Shown in pieces: positions 1 to 10,558 of a stretch of DNA of 64,000 nt (positions are counted from its first letter, which is position 1; each line of letters begins with the position of its first letter). The stretch is taken from positions 1 to 64,000 of the forward strand of contig JAGGAB010000008.1 of assembly GCA_017889705.1 (NCBI GenBank). The letters run 5' to 3'. Below the pieces are notes generated by a model. That model saw only the letters and a program-made list of their open reading frames with translations. It was not told the DNA's origin and did not search any database. The position numbers were made by a program, and so were the translations under genes. The DNA is from Bacillota bacterium (GTDB lineage: Bacteria; Bacillota; Negativicutes; Sporomusales; Sporomusaceae).

Positions 1-76
1 AGCAGGTAGGTGAACCACAGTCTTTACAGTTTGTTTTGGGCAGTTGTTTGAAAATATCCAAACCTGTTAATGCCAT
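1..76 (-). CDS. acsC: Corrinoid iron-sulfur protein large subunit (AcsC), N-terminal fragment, runs off window
   Basis: Reverse complement from ATG at 76 reads MALTGLDIFKQLPKTNCKDCGSPTC, the typical AcsC N-terminal CxxC start; directly downstream of acsB. Confidence 0.85.
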   Translation of the reverse strand, partial: MALTGLDIFKQLPKTNCKDCGSPTC

Positions 77-204
77 TTTCTCTTCTCCTTTCGAATATAA
101 AAACTTCTAAAAATTAAATATGAGAATCGGGACACATTTGAATATTTTATTATCTTTTCATAATGTGTCCCGAATTCTACCCTAAATAGATGTGTGAGGA
201 ATAC

Positions 205-2334
205 TTACATCATCGGATCCATTTTCAGAGCCGGATGTTGTTTTTCTTCCAAGAACGGCAGAATTTCTTCTTCAGTTGTGCCTATAGTTTCGTCGGCAAT
301 CTTATCAACGAAATCAGCGCCAAGACCATCACGTACTGCTGCGTCAATTAAATCTTGACCCAAAAATTCTTTCATTTCTTTTGGCAACCATACAATGCGT
401 GCAAGACCGCCATCAGCAGGAATGAATTTGGAGCTGCATACATAACGACGACCGATACCCATAAAGCCTGGAGTTTGTACGCCACCGCCGCAAGTGCCAG
501 CAAGTCCGGAGAAGGTCATACCGCAAGGAGTTTCGCCACCATGTTCACGAGTGGTAATCATGATGCCGTTACACAGCGGCAGCAAGGCAACAATAGCCTC
601 GAAGCAACCGCAGGAAGTCATCGGATCCTCCATAAGTGTGTAGAAGTTTACGGCTTCAACAGTACTATGGGAGTTAGCATAGATGAAATCATTAAGGTTT
701 TTCCATTGACCTTTTACGGTATCAACACATTCACCTTTTTCAATTGGCTGGTTAGGTCCAAGCGGATTGATCTCATTGGAAGCTTTAGCATCAAGCCACG
801 AAACAGCACCGCACAAGCCTACGCGTTCTGGTGATACTACGCACACATGGTTTGGTGCGAAGGATTGACAGAGTGTGCAGGAATAGTAGGTTTCAACGCT
901 TTCGTCAGTGAGGCCTTTGAGACGGGCATCACGGGCTGCGTATTTCTCAATTGCGAGTTTGATTTTGTCTTCAATAACGTCTTTATCGGTGATAATGGTA
1001 ACTTGTACCCGGTCAACGATAGCAGGGAAATCGGATTTGTATTTAGCGATAAGAATTTCACCAAAGTCTTTCATTTTAAAGCCGGCTGCATGAGCATTCT
1101 TACCAATACGAACCCACATCATGTTACGTTGTGCTACGTGCCACAGACCTTCGCCATAGTTCAGGTTGTAGTGAACGCGGCGCTCAAGTACGCCTTCGAA
1201 GTCTTCCTGCATTTTACGTCCATAGATATCAACCATGAAACCAAGCGGATAAACGCTGCCTTCCGGCATTTCGTCGATTTCTGGTCCGATAACTTCGATC
1301 TTACCATCTTCAACTTCGTCAGCACCAAGCATCCGGACAAGCTCGAAGCTGGTAGAACGACCGCCGCCGAACTCAACCCAGGCATCTTTCTTACGAATGG
1401 TTTCACCTTCGAAAGCAGGTCCGATAGTAATCGGTACAGGGATATCTACGATTTTGATTTTAATGCCGCGCATTTCCAGACCAAGTTTAGCAATTTTCTC
1501 ATAATCTGGCTCGGATTGATACCAGTCAGGAATCTCTTCAGCTAGCGGTTGGTCGGTAACTGTCGGGAAGCCCATGAACATAGCACCAAATTCGGCAGCA
1601 AACTTAACAATATCATTAGGTCCAAGCTGAATAACAAAGGCCAATACACGTTTTGCCTGATATTCAATAGCCCGTTCACGCTGACCGGCAGGAATACCAC
1701 CGAAAGCAAGACCGGCACGGAAAGCAAAGTTAACAGCATGAATAACCTGAGTGAAGTTACCAAGCGGGAAAGTAATGAATTCAGCACCGATTTTCACGCC
1801 TTCTTCAATACATTGCTCAATTACTTCGTTAGCCAGGAAAATCATAATGCCTTTGGCTTGAAGACCTTTTACCAGTTTGGCAGTTGATTTGCTGTCTTTA
1901 CCTTTACCAACAATAACGGCAACACCAGGAATGGTTTGGTCAACCAAAGGTACGCCGAATTTACGCAGGATCGGGTCGGCGATAAAACCGCAGTACGGGA
2001 ATTTATCAGGTTTTGCACCTTTAAGATAACGCAGAGCCTCAATAACTTCTGCTGCATATAATGTAGCTTCACCATTGAGTTTAGCGTTTTCTAAAGTCAG
2101 CTCTTCTTTGATGTTGGTGGTACGAACCCGGTTAAGAATTGGGGCAAGATCACCAATAGTATTTACTTCTTCACCGCTTAAAGCAGTGATTACAGGAAGT
2201 CTGTAAGCAGTATCAGGATATTTTACCGGGCAGTCAGCACCGTGTTCCTTAATGGCTTTAGCCAGAAGAATTTCCGCATAGCTGGTAGCTGTGACGGCAC
2301 CTTCATAGGCGCCTTTAAAAAGCTCCATAGACAT
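205..2334 (-). CDS. acsB: CO dehydrogenase/acetyl-CoA synthase, acetyl-CoA synthase subunit
   Basis: 709-aa ORF; motifs YYSCTLCQSFAPNHVCVVSPERVGLCGAVSW and GCFEAIVALLPLCNGIMI typical of the ACS A-cluster region. Confidence 0.97.
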   Translation of the reverse strand: MSMELFKGAYEGAVTATSYAEILLAKAIKEHGADCPVKYPDTAYRLPVITALSGEEVNTIGDLAPILNRVRTTNIKEELTLENAKLNGEATLYAAEVIEALRYLKGAKPDKFPYCGFIADPILRKFGVPLVDQTIPGVAVIVGKGKDSKSTAKLVKGLQAKGIMIFLANEVIEQCIEEGVKIGAEFITFPLGNFTQVIHAVNFAFRAGLAFGGIPAGQRERAIEYQAKRVLAFVIQLGPNDIVKFAAEFGAMFMGFPTVTDQPLAEEIPDWYQSEPDYEKIAKLGLEMRGIKIKIVDIPVPITIGPAFEGETIRKKDAWVEFGGGRSTSFELVRMLGADEVEDGKIEVIGPEIDEMPEGSVYPLGFMVDIYGRKMQEDFEGVLERRVHYNLNYGEGLWHVAQRNMMWVRIGKNAHAAGFKMKDFGEILIAKYKSDFPAIVDRVQVTIITDKDVIEDKIKLAIEKYAARDARLKGLTDESVETYYSCTLCQSFAPNHVCVVSPERVGLCGAVSWLDAKASNEINPLGPNQPIEKGECVDTVKGQWKNLNDFIYANSHSTVEAVNFYTLMEDPMTSCGCFEAIVALLPLCNGIMITTREHGGETPCGMTFSGLAGTCGGGVQTPGFMGIGRRYVCSSKFIPADGGLARIVWLPKEMKEFLGQDLIDAAVRDGLGADFVDKIADETIGTTEEEILPFLEEKQHPALKMDPMM

Positions 2335-2412
2335 ATTGTTTTTCTTCCTCCTTCATAGAGTCAATTCTTATTATCTATTGAGTTGCTAATACGTGATCCT
2401 AACGCTAGCTAA

Positions 2413-4353
2413 TTAGTTAGCCTCAGCTTTGGCATCACGGGCTTTTTTACGCATAGCGTTCTTCCAGTTGCGTTCTTCCAAGATTTCTACAAGTCTTGCA
2501 GAAGCTTTTACCGGATCAGTTTCCCAGAAGAAGAAACCGCCAAATACGTCTTCAGCAATCTTGGTAACAACATCATTAACAAGTTGGCTGCCAACAGTCG
2601 GGGCTACAACACCAACATGTGTCGGATTACCCATGGCTACGTTCCAGGAACCGATGGAAACGGCTTTTTCTGACATAGCTTCAGGAGCAGTAGCTACATA
2701 AGGTACATCGCGGTACTCAAGACCCATTTCTTTCCCCAGGGCTACAGCAAGTTGTTGAGCACGGCTGTTGTCAACGCAGGAGCCCATATGGAATACCAGC
2801 GGCAATTCAGCAGTAAGTCCGGCAGCTGCATTCAGGCGGGCATATAATTTTTTGAGGCCTTCGCCGGCATATTTTTTAACGCCTTCACCATTGAGCAAAC
2901 CTTCTTTTGCAAAGCACTGTGCGGCGCAACCGGTACCAACCAGGAATACATCTTGTTTAGCCAATTCAGTAGCAATAGTGAAGTGGTTTTCGTCATGAGT
3001 ACCTTTAAGGTTGTTACAACCGGCAAACAGGGCGACACCTTTAATTTCACCGGCTTCAATAGCGTCAACAAGAACGCGGATTGGGTTTTCCGGATTAATT
3101 TTAGCAAAGATACTCATCATTGACTCTAAGGAGAAACCAGCAACAACAGAATGTTTAACATCCGGAATGCTTACTTTGGCAACATCACGGTTTTTGTATG
3201 CATCAATTGCAATGCGGATAATTTCTTTTGCACTGTCAAGAGCATGCTCTTCATCAAATGCAAAATGATAAGATCCAGGAATCTTCATAATAGGCATAGT
3301 GGTAATAATTTTAGTATGGAAGCAATCTGCCAAGCTGCGGAGCGATGGCATGATACACTGAACGTCAACAACCATAGCATCCATGGCACCTGTCAGTACA
3401 GCTAATTCTTGAGTTGCAAAGTTAGTTGCAATAGCAACACCTTCACGCATCAAGACTTCATTACCGGTACAACAGATACCAACAAGGTTGATACCTTGAG
3501 CGCCGGCAGCTTTCGCTTCAGCCTGCATTTCCTTAGCTGCTTTAACAACCATTTGGGAAAGCAGCGGATTATGGCCATGGAGAGCAATGTTAACCTTGTC
3601 GGCTTTAATGGCGCCAAGGTTCGCTTCGGTAACTACAGGTACACCAGTACCAAAAAGAATATCCGACAGGTCGGTAGCAAGAGCCATGCCGTCATAGTCG
3701 CACAAAGCAGCTTTCAAGCCGCCAAAAATGATATTAACAGGATCGGAGTCATTACCTGCATGAGTTTGGTGAAGCAATTTAGCAAGACTGAGGTTGATAC
3801 CAGCCGGCATTATAGTGGTCTTGCGGAAAACGTCGAGCATATCGTCAGGACAGTCAGCTTTAATCCAAGTTAGTTCCTTGGTTTCATCTGTTTCAGCGAA
3901 TTCTTGCAAGGCAAGAGTGGCAACGTCTTTCGCAACTGCCAATACATCGCGGCCTTCGGTGGCAACACCGAGTTTTTTAGCAACAGCAGTTAGCTTTTTA
4001 GTGTCTGTGATTTCATAGTCTTTCAGTTTGCCTTCAGCTACATGAAGCACTGTTTGGGCAATTTCGCGGCCATGGTCGGAGTGGGCAGCAGCACCACCGG
4101 CAATGTAACGCACAGTATTACGGGCAACGATGGTGTAATCCATAGCACCACAAATACCTTTGTTACCGCCTGGCTTCTTAGGCAGAATACGGCAAGGGCC
4201 TTGCAGGCAAATACGGCAGCAAATACCGGTATTACCGAAGGTACAACGAGGCTCTTGTGCTTTGGCGCGATCAAATGTTGTTAAAAAGCCGATTTCTTTG
4301 GCTTTGTCTAGCATTTGAGTAGCTGCCACGTCGATTGTTTTGTGTTCGGACAT
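2413..4353 (-). CDS. acsA/cooS: Anaerobic carbon monoxide dehydrogenase catalytic subunit
   Basis: ORF with CRICLQGPCRILP and GICGAMDYTIVARN Cys motifs; likely start MSEHKTIDVAA, internal to the 655-aa ORF call. Confidence 0.96.
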   Translation of the reverse strand: MSEHKTIDVAATQMLDKAKEIGFLTTFDRAKAQEPRCTFGNTGICCRICLQGPCRILPKKPGGNKGICGAMDYTIVARNTVRYIAGGAAAHSDHGREIAQTVLHVAEGKLKDYEITDTKKLTAVAKKLGVATEGRDVLAVAKDVATLALQEFAETDETKELTWIKADCPDDMLDVFRKTTIMPAGINLSLAKLLHQTHAGNDSDPVNIIFGGLKAALCDYDGMALATDLSDILFGTGVPVVTEANLGAIKADKVNIALHGHNPLLSQMVVKAAKEMQAEAKAAGAQGINLVGICCTGNEVLMREGVAIATNFATQELAVLTGAMDAMVVDVQCIMPSLRSLADCFHTKIITTMPIMKIPGSYHFAFDEEHALDSAKEIIRIAIDAYKNRDVAKVSIPDVKHSVVAGFSLESMMSIFAKINPENPIRVLVDAIEAGEIKGVALFAGCNNLKGTHDENHFTIATELAKQDVFLVGTGCAAQCFAKEGLLNGEGVKKYAGEGLKKLYARLNAAAGLTAELPLVFHMGSCVDNSRAQQLAVALGKEMGLEYRDVPYVATAPEAMSEKAVSIGSWNVAMGNPTHVGVVAPTVGSQLVNDVVTKIAEDVFGGFFFWETDPVKASARLVEILEERNWKNAMRKKARDAKAEAN

Positions 4354-4463
4354 TCTTCTTTTCCTCCCTATGTTCGTCATAGTTGTTTTTCAATCGAGTC
4401 TACTTACAAGAAGATTAGCTACCAGTTGGGTTAATATGAGTTTTTTTTCACAAACTCTATTTA

Positions 4464-4495
4464 CAGGTATTCGCCCTTAGGCGGGCGAATACCTG
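4464..4495. other. Strong inter-cistronic hairpin between fhs and acsA
   Basis: 13-bp perfect stem CAGGTATTCGCCC / GGGCGAATACCTG, not followed directly by a T-run on the minus strand. Confidence 0.7.
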
Positions 4496-4553
4496 CAAGT
4501 TTGAAAAAAAATTCACGCAGTACTTAATTTTCTGTTTTTTTACCGTTATTAAC

Positions 4554-6314
4554 TTAGAACAAGCCGCTGACTTTACCGGTCTTAACGTCAATATCAATCC
4601 GACGATAAGCAGGGTCAGAACTGGTTCCCGGCATCAAGCTGATTGCGCCGGCCATCGGACAGAGGAATTTGGCGCCGCCATACACAAGTACGTCACGGAT
4701 CGGCAGTCTCCAGCCTTTAGGAACACCTTTCCATGTAGGCTCATGAGAAAGCGACAAGTGGCTCTTAACCATCATTGTGCTAAAGTCGGCATATTTAGGA
4801 TCAGATTCAAATTTCTTAGCTTTTTCTTCTGCCATTGGAGCCCAGTCAACGCCGTCGGCACCGTATACTTCGGTAGCAATTTTTTCAACACGCTGACGCA
4901 AAGGCATTTCCAGTGGATACAGGAATTTGATATCAACTTTTTCTTTACAAGCATCCATAACGGCATCAGCCAAATCAAGAGCACCATCGCCGCCTTTGAG
5001 CCAATGCTCAGAAACAGCAGCGCGAGCGCCGGCCTGTTCAGCAATCCGCTTAACCAAGGCATGCTCTGCAGGAGTATCAGTGTAGAAAGCGTTGATACAA
5101 ACAACCGGTTTGATACCGGACTTTTTGATAACATTGATAAGGTGAACCATGTTTTCGCAGCCTTTTTCGAGGAGACCCAAGTTTTCTTTGGTGTACTCAT
5201 CAGGCAACGGACGGCCTGGTACAACAGTAGGTCCGCCACCATGCATTTTGAGGGCGCGAACAGTTGCAACAAGAATGGATACGTTCGGAGTCAGACCGCT
5301 CAGGCGGGCTTTAACGTTCCAGAATTTCTCGAAGCCGATGTCAGCGGCAAAACCGGACTCGGTTACATGGTAATCGAAACATTTCAGGCCGATACGGTCG
5401 GCAATAATGGAGGACTGACCAATCGCAATGTTAGCAAACGGACCGGCATGAACAAAGCAAGGCTGGCCTTCAACAGTGGAACACAGTGTCGGATTGATGG
5501 TATTACGCATCCAAGCAGCCATAGCGCCGTCAACTTCAAGATCACCAGTGGTCACTGGATCACCTTGCCTGTTGTAACCAACTACAACGTGTTTGAAGCG
5601 TTCACGCATGTCTGCGAGGTCTTTAGCAACAGCCAAAATAGCCATAAGCTCGGAACCAACGGCAATACCGAATTTGGAATGCATCATGAAACCGTCTTTT
5701 TTGCCGCCAAGACCCATGATGATGTTGCGCAGGCCTTGTGCTGCAAAGTCAAGAACCCAGCCCATCTCAATGTTTTTCGGATCGATGTCAAGTCTTTTCA
5801 GACCTCTTTTGGCTAGTTCTGCATCAGTATAGTTAGCCTCATGCTGCATTCTGGCATTCATGGCAACCATGGCCAGATTGTGAGCATTCATAATATCATT
5901 GATATCGCCTGTTAAACCAAGAGAAAACTCGGTCATAGGAATGAGGAGTGCGTTACCGCCGCCAGCAGCAGTACCTTTAACATTCATAGTCGGGCCGCCT
6001 GAAGGCTGGCGTAGTGCGCCGCCGACATTCATGCCGCGTTTTCCGAGACCTTCCATGATACCGATGGAGGTAGTTGATTTACCTTCACCAAGCGGGGTAG
6101 GAGTAATGGCGGTAACCTCAATGTATTTGCCGTCCGGTTTATCTTTCAGACGATCAATTACTTTCAAGAAGTCAATTTTTGGAGTCTTGCCGTAAGGAAT
6201 GATTTCGTCTTTTTGCAGGCCCATCATTTCCTGATACTGTTCAGTAGAAGGAATATTCCCCTCTGCTGCTTCGGCAATTTGCCAGTCTTTCAATACTGTA
6301 GGATCCCAAGCCAT
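4554..6314 (-). CDS. fhs: Formate--tetrahydrofolate ligase
   Basis: Start [15 protein letters not shown] at 6314; [16 protein letters not shown]-loop; the upstream 59 codons of the ORF call are not part of the family. Confidence 0.97.
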   Translation of the reverse strand: MAWDPTVLKDWQIAEAAEGNIPSTEQYQEMMGLQKDEIIPYGKTPKIDFLKVIDRLKDKPDGKYIEVTAITPTPLGEGKSTTSIGIMEGLGKRGMNVGGALRQPSGGPTMNVKGTAAGGGNALLIPMTEFSLGLTGDINDIMNAHNLAMVAMNARMQHEANYTDAELAKRGLKRLDIDPKNIEMGWVLDFAAQGLRNIIMGLGGKKDGFMMHSKFGIAVGSELMAILAVAKDLADMRERFKHVVVGYNRQGDPVTTGDLEVDGAMAAWMRNTINPTLCSTVEGQPCFVHAGPFANIAIGQSSIIADRIGLKCFDYHVTESGFAADIGFEKFWNVKARLSGLTPNVSILVATVRALKMHGGGPTVVPGRPLPDEYTKENLGLLEKGCENMVHLINVIKKSGIKPVVCINAFYTDTPAEHALVKRIAEQAGARAAVSEHWLKGGDGALDLADAVMDACKEKVDIKFLYPLEMPLRQRVEKIATEVYGADGVDWAPMAEEKAKKFESDPKYADFSTMMVKSHLSLSHEPTWKGVPKGWRLPIRDVLVYGGAKFLCPMAGAISLMPGTSSDPAYRRIDIDVKTGKVSGLF

Positions 6315-6357
6315 AAATCTAAATCCCCCTTTTTTTAAATTGCTTCCAGACTTCGCA

Positions 6358-7128
6358 TTATTGCTTGTCTTTCCACTGTTTAACAACACGTTCAAAAATT
6401 TCTTCCATGCTCGCTTTAAAGGCTCCGGTAAGTATGTCTGTCTCGTTGCCGAGAGCGACATCAAGCAGTTCATCATCAAAACGAATGACACCTAACAGTT
6501 CCTCTGCAGTGAACTGTGCCTGGATGAATGCTTCTTCTTTGGGAGCGTGTATTTTGTTCGCAATAACTTTGGTGACTTCAATACCTAAATCTTTAGCTAA
6601 CTGCATTACAACCCGTGCTGTCTGAACACTTGTCTTGCTTGGTTCAGTGACCACGATCATAAGATCCATTCCCTTAGACGTGCCGCGTGTTAAATGCTCA
6701 ATACCTGCTCCCATATCAAGGATGACCACATCATCTTTATCTAGAATCAGGGAATCAACCACTGAGAACAAAAATGAGTTTTCACGACAGTAACATGCCG
6801 AACCACCTGGTTTAATGGCTCCCATTCGTAAAAAGCGGATGTTACCCACGCTAATGGAATACTCATCTAATATGTCATCGACATCGGGATTAAGGGTATA
6901 GAGCAAGCCACCACCGGCACTCTTTTCTTTAATCACATCTTCCATGTCAATTAGCGGAATTACTTTAGCCAAGATATCATCAGGGATTCCCAACGCAAGG
7001 CCTAAACTTGCATCCGGATCAGCATCTACTGCATATACACGACGACCTTCACGGGCAAATAATTTAGCCAAACTGGCAGAGACAGACGTTTTACCGACGC
7101 CGCCTTTGCCGGAGACTGCGATTTTCAA
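6358..7128 (-). CDS. cooC: CO dehydrogenase maturation factor, MinD/ParA-like ATPase
   Basis: [28 protein letters not shown] deviant Walker A; in the acs operon. Confidence 0.9.
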   Translation of the reverse strand: MKIAVSGKGGVGKTSVSASLAKLFAREGRRVYAVDADPDASLGLALGIPDDILAKVIPLIDMEDVIKEKSAGGGLLYTLNPDVDDILDEYSISVGNIRFLRMGAIKPGGSACYCRENSFLFSVVDSLILDKDDVVILDMGAGIEHLTRGTSKGMDLMIVVTEPSKTSVQTARVVMQLAKDLGIEVTKVIANKIHAPKEEAFIQAQFTAEELLGVIRFDDELLDVALGNETDILTGAFKASMEEIFERVVKQWKDKQ

Positions 7129-7226
7129 ATCCTCACCTCCTTAAATAGATATTTTCGAAAATTATGTATTATGTAATATATATACAATACTCTGTTAAAT
7201 CAGAACAGACTCCCTGTTAACTGTGC

Positions 7227-7874
7227 TCAGTCTAAAGTCCGGCTTATTTTGTTAAGCAGACTGGTTCCGGCAGCCGCTGCCACCACCAAGTCTTCTGTAG
7301 GCAGATAGTATTGCGCTGAGGCGTCAAATAACGCCGTAGCATTAGTGGGAAACTCTTCATCTCCCTGCCAGATGACATAGGTCACCGGAACTCGCGGAAG
7401 AATATCCAGAGTAACTGCGGCATCACCAAATTTAGCAGGCCGGCCACCAACTTGTTCGCCTGCGCTGAGCAACCGCTTTGCATCTTTACCGAAAAATGCC
7501 TTAAATGCACCAAGAACCCGCCCATTAAATGGTTGAAGATAAATCATGCCACCAGGTATTTCTTTAAACGAAATCCATTGTCCGGATAAAGGCTGACCGG
7601 TTGCTGCAAGCAGATAATGCAGCAGTACAACCTTTACAGGCACCGGAACTGAATCCTGGCGATTGGCAAAGGTTACTTCACCATCCGGATAACTGACCAT
7701 GTACTCTTCATTGATATATTTAATTAAAAATACGTTTTGGGTTTCATCAAAAGTTGCGCCACTATTTGCAGCCATTTCTGCCGGTGTTTTGGCAGCCAGG
7801 CTGGTACAAGCCTTTTCGTATGCCAGCTGATAGCCGTTCTGCAGATGTTGAGAATTTGTCTTATCTGTTTGCAT
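7227..7874 (-). CDS. DUF3786-type protein associated with the acs cluster
   Basis: 215-aa ORF in the operon between cooC and folD; recalled family resemblance (QPFNGRVLGAFKAFFGKD, FGDAAVTLDILPRVPVTYVIWQGDEEFP). Confidence 0.7.
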   Translation of the reverse strand: MQTDKTNSQHLQNGYQLAYEKACTSLAAKTPAEMAANSGATFDETQNVFLIKYINEEYMVSYPDGEVTFANRQDSVPVPVKVVLLHYLLAATGQPLSGQWISFKEIPGGMIYLQPFNGRVLGAFKAFFGKDAKRLLSAGEQVGGRPAKFGDAAVTLDILPRVPVTYVIWQGDEEFPTNATALFDASAQYYLPTEDLVVAAAAGTSLLNKISRTLD

Positions 7875-7936
7875 AAGATGTGCCTCCTAGTGCAATAAAG
7901 CAATAATTACAGATATGCCAAAACTATAGGCAATTC

Positions 7937-8800
7937 TTAAACCAAGCCGTTTTGCATTTCACAGGCTTGAATGGTCTGCTTGCAAAGCACAACAGTGGTA
8001 ACAGATCCGACACCGCCGGGAACCGGAGTAATTTTGGCAACAATAGGCTCAACTACTTCATAGTCAACATCGCCACAGTATTTTCCCGGATTCTCAGGAT
8101 CTTCATTGATACCTACATCGATAATTACCTGACCTGGTTTAACAAAGCTGGCTTTAACCATCTTGGCCCGGCCTACTGCGGCAATCAACACATCGGCCTC
8201 GGCACATACACCTGGCAAATCATCTGTCCGGGAATGGCAGATGGTTACAGTGGCATGTTCCCGTAAAAGCAGCATTGCAACTGGTTTACCAACTACCTGA
8301 GAACGCCCCAGAACAACAGCTTTTTTGCCCTTTAACGGAATATTGTAAAATTTAAGAATATCCATGCACGCCGTCGGAGTACAAGGCGGAAATCCTGTAG
8401 GATCATCGGTATATACTTTAGCCGCACTGCCAATTGTCATGCAGTCTACGTCTTTTTCTACCGGAATAAGGCTGCGGATTTTCTTTTCATCCAATTGTTT
8501 CGGCAAAGGAGCAAACATTAAGATACCGTTGATTTCTTTATTGTCACCAACACTAATTACCGCTTTCTCAAAAGCAGCTTGATCAATGTCGGCAGGGTAC
8601 TCAAACACTTGGTATTCCATTCCAATGGATTCACAGGTTTTTTTTGCACCGCCTTCATAAAAAAGGTCGTCTGGGCGGGCGCCAACCCTGATAATTCCTA
8701 GCTTGGGAGTAATTCCTTTGGCTTTGATAGCAGTTACCTTTTGAGCCAATTCCACTTTCATGGCATCGGCTACCGCTTTACCGGCTAATCTTTCGGCCAT
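7937..8800 (-). CDS. folD: Methylenetetrahydrofolate dehydrogenase/cyclohydrolase
   Basis: [17 protein letters not shown] and [16 protein letters not shown] FolD motifs. Confidence 0.95.
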   Translation of the reverse strand: MAERLAGKAVADAMKVELAQKVTAIKAKGITPKLGIIRVGARPDDLFYEGGAKKTCESIGMEYQVFEYPADIDQAAFEKAVISVGDNKEINGILMFAPLPKQLDEKKIRSLIPVEKDVDCMTIGSAAKVYTDDPTGFPPCTPTACMDILKFYNIPLKGKKAVVLGRSQVVGKPVAMLLLREHATVTICHSRTDDLPGVCAEADVLIAAVGRAKMVKASFVKPGQVIIDVGINEDPENPGKYCGDVDYEVVEPIVAKITPVPGGVGSVTTVVLCKQTIQACEMQNGLV

Positions 8801-8814
8801 TGTCCAAATTCCTC

Positions 8815-9447
8815 CTATTTCTTTATTTTGTTAAGTACAAGTTCCAGAGTCTCATCAGCAATTTTGGAACCTTCTGCTAATAATTGTTCCATTTCCGCAC
8901 GATTTTTGCTGACATATTCCTGGTCTTTAATGGTATTAAGATTGATTACTACATTTAACATGCCGCTGATAAGTGCAGACTTCAAAAATACTACACCGCA
9001 TCCTACATCAGATATTGCCAGATTGGTTCCGATCTGCCCCATACGTTCATGAATTTTGATACCAGCATAACAGGTACGCATGATCTTCATCGGTCCCTCA
9101 CAGGCATCTTTAGAGCACTTTTCCATGACTTGTTCTTTATAGGCAATCTGCTCCGGAGTGTCTTTTGGCAAACCATATGCTTTGGAGAGAGGCTCAAAAA
9201 CGGCAGCATCTTCATCTACCAGTCTTTTTAACTCCTCAATAATTTCTTCTCCTTTGGCAATGAGTTCTTTTACTTCTCCTTCAACTTCGGCATATTTCTT
9301 TTTGCCTACAGTCAGATTACCAACCATGTTGGACAGAGCCATTCCCACAGCACCGCCAAGTGCTGCCGCGCCACCGCCTCCCGGTACCGGAGCCTTGGAT
9401 GCCAGCACTTCCAGAAAATCGGAGCAAGACTTATCAAGCATACTCAT
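8815..9447 (-). CDS. fchA: Methenyltetrahydrofolate cyclohydrolase (FchA/cyclodeaminase family)
   Basis: [42 protein letters not shown] motif. Confidence 0.92.
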   Translation of the reverse strand: MSMLDKSCSDFLEVLASKAPVPGGGGAAALGGAVGMALSNMVGNLTVGKKKYAEVEGEVKELIAKGEEIIEELKRLVDEDAAVFEPLSKAYGLPKDTPEQIAYKEQVMEKCSKDACEGPMKIMRTCYAGIKIHERMGQIGTNLAISDVGCGVVFLKSALISGMLNVVINLNTIKDQEYVSKNRAEMEQLLAEGSKIADETLELVLNKIKK

Positions 9448-9649
9448 ACTCTTTTTCCTCCCGTTTCTTCTTGAGTTAACAGCGTGAAAACTCCCGTCAT
9501 TGCTACATTCTCAGGCATAATTAAAATTAGTTTGTTATTTCACATACATTTCATTGGAAAAAATTCGCTTTATTTTCTGAAATTCCTGCTAGTTTTTAAT
9601 TATTCAAAAAAAATATTATTGTCAACTTTTGTCGAAGAAAATACCACAT

Positions 9650-9682
9650 AAAAAAGCGCTTCTTATTCTTATTAAGAAGCGC
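9650..9682 (-). terminator. Rho-independent terminator downstream of the UbiA-family gene
   Basis: Minus strand GCGCTTCTTA...TAAGAAGCGC followed by TTTTTT. Confidence 0.75.
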
Positions 9683-9703
9683 AAAATATTACAAAAATCT
9701 TAT

Positions 9704-10558
9704 TTATTCTTCATATAGAAGCGCAATAATTGTAAATAAAAATAGTAGAATTCCCACCAAGCCATTGCGCATAAAATATCGCTGCGTAACTTTCCCTAAA
9801 TCATCGGCACTGACAATACGGTGCTGGTATACAAGCACCGCTGCGGCCAATATTACACCACCATAATAGATAAAATGTAATTTTAAAAGCCAACCAACGA
9901 TGGCAAAACCTGCAATACTAATGACATGCATAAGTTGCGATAATCTGAGCGCTCCCTGAACACCAAACCGTACCGGCATAGAATTCAGGTTGTTTTTTTT
10001 ATCGAAAGCTACATCTTGGCAAGCATAGATCACATCAAAACCGGCAATCCATACGCCTACCGCCAGCCCTAAAAACAAGACGGGAGCAGATATTTCCCCA
10101 AAAACAGCAATCCATGCACCCACCGGCGCAGCTGCCAGAGCCACCCCCAAAACCAAATGGCATGTCCAGGAAAAGCGCTTCATATACGGATACATAACTA
10201 GCGGAACTAAGGCCAGCGGCCAAAGCGTCAAACAGAGTGGCTGCAATTGAGCGGCCGCCACCCAAAACAGCACCAGACAAACAATGATCAACAAAACAGC
10301 TTCCCTCGGCTTAACCGCCCCGGTAACCATCGGTCTTTGGGTAAAGCGCGGATGCAGTTTATCATATTTAAGATCAATATAATTGTTTAATGCCAAAGCC
10401 GCACTACGGGCTCCAATCATGGCTATCGTAATCCATAAAAGATCATGTCCGGTGGGAACACCTCCGGCAGCCAAAAAAGCTCCCATATATGCAAAGGGCA
10501 GAGCAAACACAGAATGGGACAAGGCAATATTGTCAAGATGAGCTTTCAGCTTACTCAA
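9704..10558 (-). CDS. UbiA-family prenyltransferase
   Basis: NNYIDLKYDKLHPRFTQRP and DVIYACQDVAFDKKNNLNSMPVRFG DxxxD motifs; likely TTG start at 10558 overlapping the ubiD stop. Confidence 0.88.
   Translation of the reverse strand: MSKLKAHLDNIALSHSVFALPFAYMGAFLAAGGVPTGHDLLWITIAMIGARSAALALNNYIDLKYDKLHPRFTQRPMVTGAVKPREAVLLIIVCLVLFWVAAAQLQPLCLTLWPLALVPLVMYPYMKRFSWTCHLVLGVALAAAPVGAWIAVFGEISAPVLFLGLAVGVWIAGFDVIYACQDVAFDKKNNLNSMPVRFGVQGALRLSQLMHVISIAGFAIVGWLLKLHFIYYGGVILAAAVLVYQHRIVSADDLGKVTQRYFMRNGLVGILLFLFTIIALLYEE

Noticed and set aside
355-1545. Plus-strand ORFs (159 and 232 aa) antisense to acsB
   Set aside because: Entirely inside a high-confidence conserved gene; low-complexity shadow ORFs with no family features
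4743-5816. 357-aa plus-strand ORF antisense to fhs
   Set aside because: Shadow ORF created by codon bias of fhs; no recognisable motif, no independent start context
6314-6491. 59-residue N-terminal extension in the fhs ORF call
   Set aside because: [11 protein letters not shown] start matches the family; the extension overlaps cooC and reads as noise
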